From: Candidatus Binatia bacterium
Lineage (GTDB): Bacteria > Desulfobacterota > Binatia > UBA12015
DNA length: 64,000 nt
Assembly (NCBI GenBank): GCA_036563615.1
Contig: DATCMB010000019.1
Span: 62,001 to 126,000, forward strand
Direction of reading: 5' to 3'
Below the pieces are notes generated by a model. The model saw only the letters and a list, made by a program, of their open reading frames with translations, was not told the DNA's origin and searched no databases. How positions within the stretch are numbered: the stretch's first letter is position 1; each line of letters starts with the position of its first letter. The translations under genes were made by a program, and so were the position numbers. This document shows positions 60,374 through 64,000 of the stretch, one piece after another.

Positions 60374-61656
60374 GGAGGCCGCGCGTGAGCCGCACAGCTC
60401 GCGTCGTCGCCGCCGCAGTTGCGGTGCGGGCGGCGAGGCGCTTCGTCGTGCCGATCGTCGCGCTGCTCGCGGCGGCGGCGCTCGGCCTCGACGTCCGCGC
60501 GCAGGAGCCGCCGCGGCCGCGCGCCGGCATCGTGCCGCTCGAGCTGTCGCAGGTCGCGAAGGCGAGCGGCCCCGAGCTGCGCCTCTCCGATCCCGACATG
60601 ACGCTCGCCGGCAAGCGCGTGCGCTTCCTCGCCGACGGCGTGCAGACCGAGCGCACGGCCGCCGGCGAGGACGTTCTGGTCTTGACGGGCGACGACGCGC
60701 GCGTCGTGTTCCGCCTGCCGGGGCCGCTCGAGAATCCCGAGCGCCTCACCGCCGGGCAGGAGTGGGAGGTGATCGCGCGCCTCGACCGCGAGGTGAAGCT
60801 CGCCGACGGACGCAGCGCGATCGCCGTCATGCCGGATCTGCTCGTCAAGACGCCCGGACTGCCGTCCGAGGAGAAGCCGACCGACGTGATCGCGCGCGTC
60901 GCGGGCGAGACCTTCCTCGTCGATCCGCCGCTCACGCCGTACGAGTCGAGCGAGCCGGTCTACCGTCTGCGGGTCACCGACCCGGGACGCGGCCTCGAGC
61001 GCGACTTCATCGTCCCCGGACCGAGCGCGATCGCGGCCGCGAAGGACGACCAGGGCCGCACGATGTACAACGCGATCCGCACCGACCGCGCGGAAGACGG
61101 TCGCGAGAAGACGACGAGCTGCATCTTCCGCAACGAAGGCGGCAGGCTGCGCAACGTCGCCTACGGCGAGGTCGTGATCGACCAGGCGGGCAACCGCTCC
61201 GACGAGGTCTACGTCGACCTCGAGCGCGAGCAGTTCAACGACACCTGGTCGGCACGCAAGCGCGACTTCGAGCCCAACACGTACGTCGGCACCTGCCTCG
61301 GCGTCGCGATCGCCGGCTTCCCGCAGTCGGCGCGCGTCGTGCGCTTCTACGTCTGGGGCGGAAGCGGCATCCCGGTGCCGGTCTACGCGTACGTCGACGG
61401 CGAGGAGACGCTCGAGGTGCGCGGACGCCCCGAGCGCGCGCGTCGCATCCGCGTCGGGCTCGACGTCCGGCAGGCGGCGCGCTCGATCGACGTGCCCGAA
61501 GTCTGGCGGCAGCACGCGGAGAGCGCAGGCGAGGTCTGGTTCTCCGGCGAGACGACCTACTGGATCTCGACCACGCCGCCGTACGACATGCTGCGCTTCG
61601 AGGGCGCGCTCGGGCCGCCGGGCTCGCCGGAGGTGGTGATCGAGCGCATCCGCTAG
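60370..61656 (+). CDS. Exported protein of unknown function (beta-rich C-terminus)
   Basis: The 428-residue product has a basic N-terminal extension and a Sec signal (FVVPIVALLAAAALGLDVRAQ, cut after the Ala). The mature part is mostly beta-strand in content, with repeated ERDFIVPGPS, VAYGEVVIDQAG and YVWGGSGIPVPVYAYVDG elements. The C-terminal third (RIRVGLDVRQ to FSGETTYWISTTPPYDMLRFEG) recalls DUF3108-like proteins that act on outer-membrane or lipoprotein metabolites. I do not assign a function. It is translationally coupled to the SDR gene by ATGA. Confidence 0.65.
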   Translation: MRRPRVSRTARVVAAAVAVRAARRFVVPIVALLAAAALGLDVRAQEPPRPRAGIVPLELSQVAKASGPELRLSDPDMTLAGKRVRFLADGVQTERTAAGEDVLVLTGDDARVVFRLPGPLENPERLTAGQEWEVIARLDREVKLADGRSAIAVMPDLLVKTPGLPSEEKPTDVIARVAGETFLVDPPLTPYESSEPVYRLRVTDPGRGLERDFIVPGPSAIAAAKDDQGRTMYNAIRTDRAEDGREKTTSCIFRNEGGRLRNVAYGEVVIDQAGNRSDEVYVDLEREQFNDTWSARKRDFEPNTYVGTCLGVAIAGFPQSARVVRFYVWGGSGIPVPVYAYVDGEETLEVRGRPERARRIRVGLDVRQAARSIDVPEVWRQHAESAGEVWFSGETTYWISTTPPYDMLRFEGALGPPGSPEVVIERIR

Positions 61657-61778
61657 CGCGCGCCTCGCGCATGCGCGGGGGCCGGCGCCGCGTCGGTGGA
61701 CGCGCGGCGGACGAGCCGAGCCTGACGCGCGAGCCGCCGCACCGCGACAGGCGGGCCGCATTGTGGCACGCTCGGCCG

Positions 61779-62195
61779 ATGCTGCGGCTGCTCTTCACCG
61801 TCGCCGTCGCCGTGTGGCTCGGCTCGAACGTCTGCGTCTCGTTCCTCGTCGCGCCGGTCGCGCACGGCAACTTCCCGACCGCCGAGGCGCGACGCTTCCT
61901 GCGGCCGCTCTTCCCGCGCTACTACCGGCTCGGCGCGCTGTGCGGCTTCGTGGCGCTCGGCATGGTGCTGCTCGGACGGGCGAGCTTGACGCAGGAGGAG
62001 CTGATGCGGCTGTCGCTGCCGGTCGCGGTGGCGCTGGTCGCGACGCTGATCGGCGGCGAGGCGATCCTGCCGCGGCTGCGCGACCTGGACGGCGAGGACG
62101 CGCGCTTCGCGCGCCTGCACCAGGTCTCGGCGATGCTCAACACGACGACGCTCGCGGCGCTGCTGCTCGCCGTCGCCGGGGCGGTGCTGCGCTGA
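61779..62195 (+). CDS. DUF4149-type four-helix membrane protein
   Basis: The 138-residue protein has an N-terminal membrane helix (MLRLLFTVAVAVWLGSNVCVSF), VAHGNFPTAEARRFLRPLFPRYYRLG, a second helix and two further helices at the end. The pattern matches the TMEM205/DUF4149 type, whose role is unknown. The downstream convergent methyltransferase gene begins only 12 bases past its stop. ATG 61779 is in good context. Confidence 0.75.
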   Translation: MLRLLFTVAVAVWLGSNVCVSFLVAPVAHGNFPTAEARRFLRPLFPRYYRLGALCGFVALGMVLLGRASLTQEELMRLSLPVAVALVATLIGGEAILPRLRDLDGEDARFARLHQVSAMLNTTTLAALLLAVAGAVLR

Positions 62196-62206
62196 GCGTG
62201 CGCACC

Positions 62207-62983
62207 TCAGGCCGGGCGGGCGAGCACGAACGCCGCCGCCTCGTACGAGAACGTCACGCGGTCGCCGTCGCGGCGCACCGTGATGCCGGCGAGGTCTTCG
62301 TCGGCGCAGGCCGCGACCATTCGTCGCAGCTCCTCCGCCACCTCGGCGGTCGGTCCGCCGTGCTCGATCCACTCCTCGACCTCGACCGCGAACGGCGACC
62401 TGAAGGCGAACGCGACCTCGACGCCCGCTGCGTCGAACAGCGCGCGGAGCTCGCTCTCCGACAGCGCGTGCGCATGCGAAGGGTCGCACAGGCGCTCCAT
62501 CCGATCGCGGTACGCGGCCTTCGCCGCGTCCTCGGGGCCGAGCATGTCGGCGATCACGATCTTCGCGCCCGGACGCGCGACCCGCACCATCTCGGCGAGC
62601 ACGCGCTCGGGCCGCGCGAAGTGGTGGAACGCCGCGCGGCAGCAGACGACGTCGAAGCTCGCGTCGGGGAAGGGCAGCGCCTCGGCGTCACCGGAGCGGA
62701 ACTCGACGTTGGCGATGCCGCGGCGCGCCGCCTCCGCGCGCGCGAGCGCGAGCATCGCGTCGGTCGCGTCGAAGCCGGTCGCGTGCGCGGCGCGCGTCGC
62801 GAGCGTCATGGTGAGGAAGCCCGGGCCGCACGCGACGTCGAGCGCGCGGTCGCCCGGCTTGGCGCCGCTCAGCGCAACGAGGCCGTCGAGGCCCTTCTGG
62901 TCCGTGGTCTGGCGCATGCGCGCGTAGATCTCTGCTTGACGCGTGAACTGCGCGCGCACCGTGTCGACGTTCGCCTCGCTCAT
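62207..62983 (-). CDS. SAM-dependent methyltransferase (class I, UbiE-like)
   Basis: The 258-residue class I methyltransferase has motif I (LDVACGPGFLTM, about residues 48-59), an acidic GFDAT, and motif II-type DVVCCRAAFHHFARP, followed by the RPGAKIVIADM post-motif. This is the Methyltransf_11/UbiE-type arrangement. The substrate could be a quinone, lipid or small metabolite. The start is ATG 62983; the gene is convergent with the DUF4149-type gene. Confidence 0.88.
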   Translation of the reverse strand: MSEANVDTVRAQFTRQAEIYARMRQTTDQKGLDGLVALSGAKPGDRALDVACGPGFLTMTLATRAAHATGFDATDAMLALARAEAARRGIANVEFRSGDAEALPFPDASFDVVCCRAAFHHFARPERVLAEMVRVARPGAKIVIADMLGPEDAAKAAYRDRMERLCDPSHAHALSESELRALFDAAGVEVAFAFRSPFAVEVEEWIEHGGPTAEVAEELRRMVAACADEDLAGITVRRDGDRVTFSYEAAAFVLARPA

Positions 62984-63102
62984 GGGCGAGGATCGTGCAC
63001 CGAGGCGGCGCGGGACGCCAGCGCGCGCTCTCCACGCCCGTGTCCTAGAGGAGCGCGCCCCTCGGGACGATGAGATTCACGTAGCGACGAAAGGAGGCTC
63101 CC

Positions 63103-64000
63103 ATGTCGAAGCGCACCCGCGATCGGGATCGAGCTCGGGAGGCGCGCACGCTCTCGCGCCGAAGCTTCGTCGGCGGTGGCGCGGCCCTCGCCGTGCTGGG
63201 CGGCGCCGCGCTCGCACGCCGCGGCGGTGCCCCTCCGAGCGCGCTCGCCGCGACGGGCGCGACGGCGCCGTCCGCGTCGCCCGCGGCGGACGCCGAGCGA
63301 GCCTACGTGCCGCGACCCGGGCGGACGGAGTACGCGCTGTCGGTCGAGCAGGTCACGCTCGACCCCGACGGCGAGAAGGAGATGCCGGCGATCACGGTCA
63401 ACGGCACGCTGCCCGGTCCCGAGATCCGGGTGCGCGAGGGCGAGATCTTCCGCGCCGTGGTCGCGAACCGGCTCGCCGACTCGCCGACCACGATCCACTG
63501 GCACGGGCTGCTCGTTCCGGCCGCGATGGACGGCGTGCCCGACATCTCGAACGTTCCGATCGCGCCGCGCGGCACGTACGTCTACGAGTACCCGATCCGC
63601 CAGAGCGGCACCTATTGGTACCACTCGCACGTCGGCTTCCAGGAGCAGCAGGGGATGTTCGGCGCCTTCGTGATCGAGGCGAAGGACGATCCCGTGCGCG
63701 CCGAGCACGACGTCGTCGTCCTGATGAGCGACTGGCTGCACCGCTCGCCGATGCAGGTGTTCGAGGAGCTGCGCGGCAAGAAGAACGGCGACGAAAGCGG
63801 CGCTGCCGCGAACGCTGGCGGCGCGAACGCCGCCGAGCCGCGCGGCAACGGTGGCGCCACGCCGGGCATGAAGATGGACGCGAGCGGCGCCAAGCCCGAT
63901 CTCGCGGACGTCAAGTACAGCTCGTTCCTCCTGAACGGCAAGGCTCCGAACGCGCCCTGGACCTTCGCCGCGCAGCCGGGCGAGCGCATCCGCCTGCGCC
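63103..64000 (+). CDS. Multicopper oxidase, CopA-like, Tat-exported, cut by right edge
   Basis: Reading starts at ATG 63103 behind AAAGGAGG and stays open to the window's end, so only about 299 residues are seen. The N-terminus has a Tat signal (SRRSFVGGGAALAV). The first cupredoxin domain (about residues 65-190) carries copper ligands HWHG and WYHSHVGFQEQQGMFG. A Gly/Ala/Asn-rich insert with GMKMDASG follows, then a KYSSFLLNGKAPNAPWT segment as in CopA-type copper-resistance oxidases. It would oxidise Cu(I) or phenols in the periplasm. The C-terminal copper sites lie beyond the window. Confidence 0.87.
   Translation, partial: MSKRTRDRDRAREARTLSRRSFVGGGAALAVLGGAALARRGGAPPSALAATGATAPSASPAADAERAYVPRPGRTEYALSVEQVTLDPDGEKEMPAITVNGTLPGPEIRVREGEIFRAVVANRLADSPTTIHWHGLLVPAAMDGVPDISNVPIAPRGTYVYEYPIRQSGTYWYHSHVGFQEQQGMFGAFVIEAKDDPVRAEHDVVVLMSDWLHRSPMQVFEELRGKKNGDESGAAANAGGANAAEPRGNGGATPGMKMDASGAKPDLADVKYSSFLLNGKAPNAPWTFAAQPGERIRLR

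Noticed and set aside
56362..61656. A single 1764-residue plus-strand open frame
   Set aside because: Its first 4 kb is antisense to the secreted hydrolase and passes through the PilZ and SDR genes in another frame. Only the last 1287 bases (from 60370) have a signal peptide and protein-like composition.

Overview
The window is one stretch of a very GC-rich bacterial chromosome (roughly 70% G+C by eye), densely coded on both strands. It holds about 55 protein genes, and no rRNA, tRNA, CRISPR array, phage or insertion sequence that I can see. The organism is Gram-negative (diderm): there is a TolC-type outer-membrane lipoprotein with an HlyD-type periplasmic adaptor, and there are several lipobox proteins and a Tat-exported multicopper oxidase. 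Acyl-CoA dehydrogenases, luciferase-like flavin/F420 oxidoreductases, a phenylacetate-CoA-ligase-like enzyme, an alkyl-DHAP-synthase-like FAD protein and large hybrid kinases together fit an environmental aerobe of a deep proteobacteria-like lineage such as Binatota or Myxococcota. That placement is inference only.

Layout. 0-9 kb: a RecQ-type helicase running off the left edge, a DUF2845-like protein, a PadR regulator, a TetR/CoA-ligase pair with an operator-like half-site array, a hybrid sensor kinase, a 2-oxoglutarate oxygenase and a lipoprotein metallopeptidase. 9-13.7 kb: a small secreted protein, a PGPGW-like membrane protein, a luciferase-like oxidoreductase, an ECF sigma factor translationally coupled to an unusual alkyltransferase-Ada zinc-domain fusion, a cupin and a GNAT. 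13.7-19.4 kb: a catabolic run (FAD oxidase, isochorismatase-like protein, acyl-CoA dehydrogenase) facing an aromatic-type FAD monooxygenase. 19.7-28 kb: a 1127-residue cyclase/ATPase/TPR signalling protein, pirin, endonuclease III, and a hybrid kinase with an N-terminal helix-turn-helix. 29-34.4 kb: two tandem acyl-CoA dehydrogenases behind a palindromic operator, then a triplicated beta-helix protein. 34.4-46.7 kb: an oxidoreductase, MutM/Fpg, two membrane proteins, glucose-6-phosphate dehydrogenase and polyphosphate-glucokinase-like genes, an efflux module, and a lone MerB-like protein. 46.8-53.8 kb: a decayed C-type-lectin gene, a tight GST/metallo-beta-lactamase operon, lysoplasmalogenase and a third sensor kinase. 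53.9-64 kb: an STT3-like membrane glycosyltransferase with a fresh 39-bp tandem duplication, a large secreted hydrolase, PilZ, SDR, exported and membrane proteins, a methyltransferase, and a multicopper oxidase cut by the right edge.

How the genes fit together. Regulatory proteins sit beside what they probably control (TetR with CoA ligase; ECF sigma with the DNA-alkyl repair protein). The acyl-CoA dehydrogenases, CoA ligase and oxygenases suggest catabolism of hydrophobic or aromatic substrates. Fpg, endonuclease III, RecQ and the alkyltransferase are DNA-maintenance genes scattered between them. The polyphosphate glucokinase and G6PDH would feed glucose into the pentose-phosphate route. Long antisense open frames, typical of such GC content, were left out.
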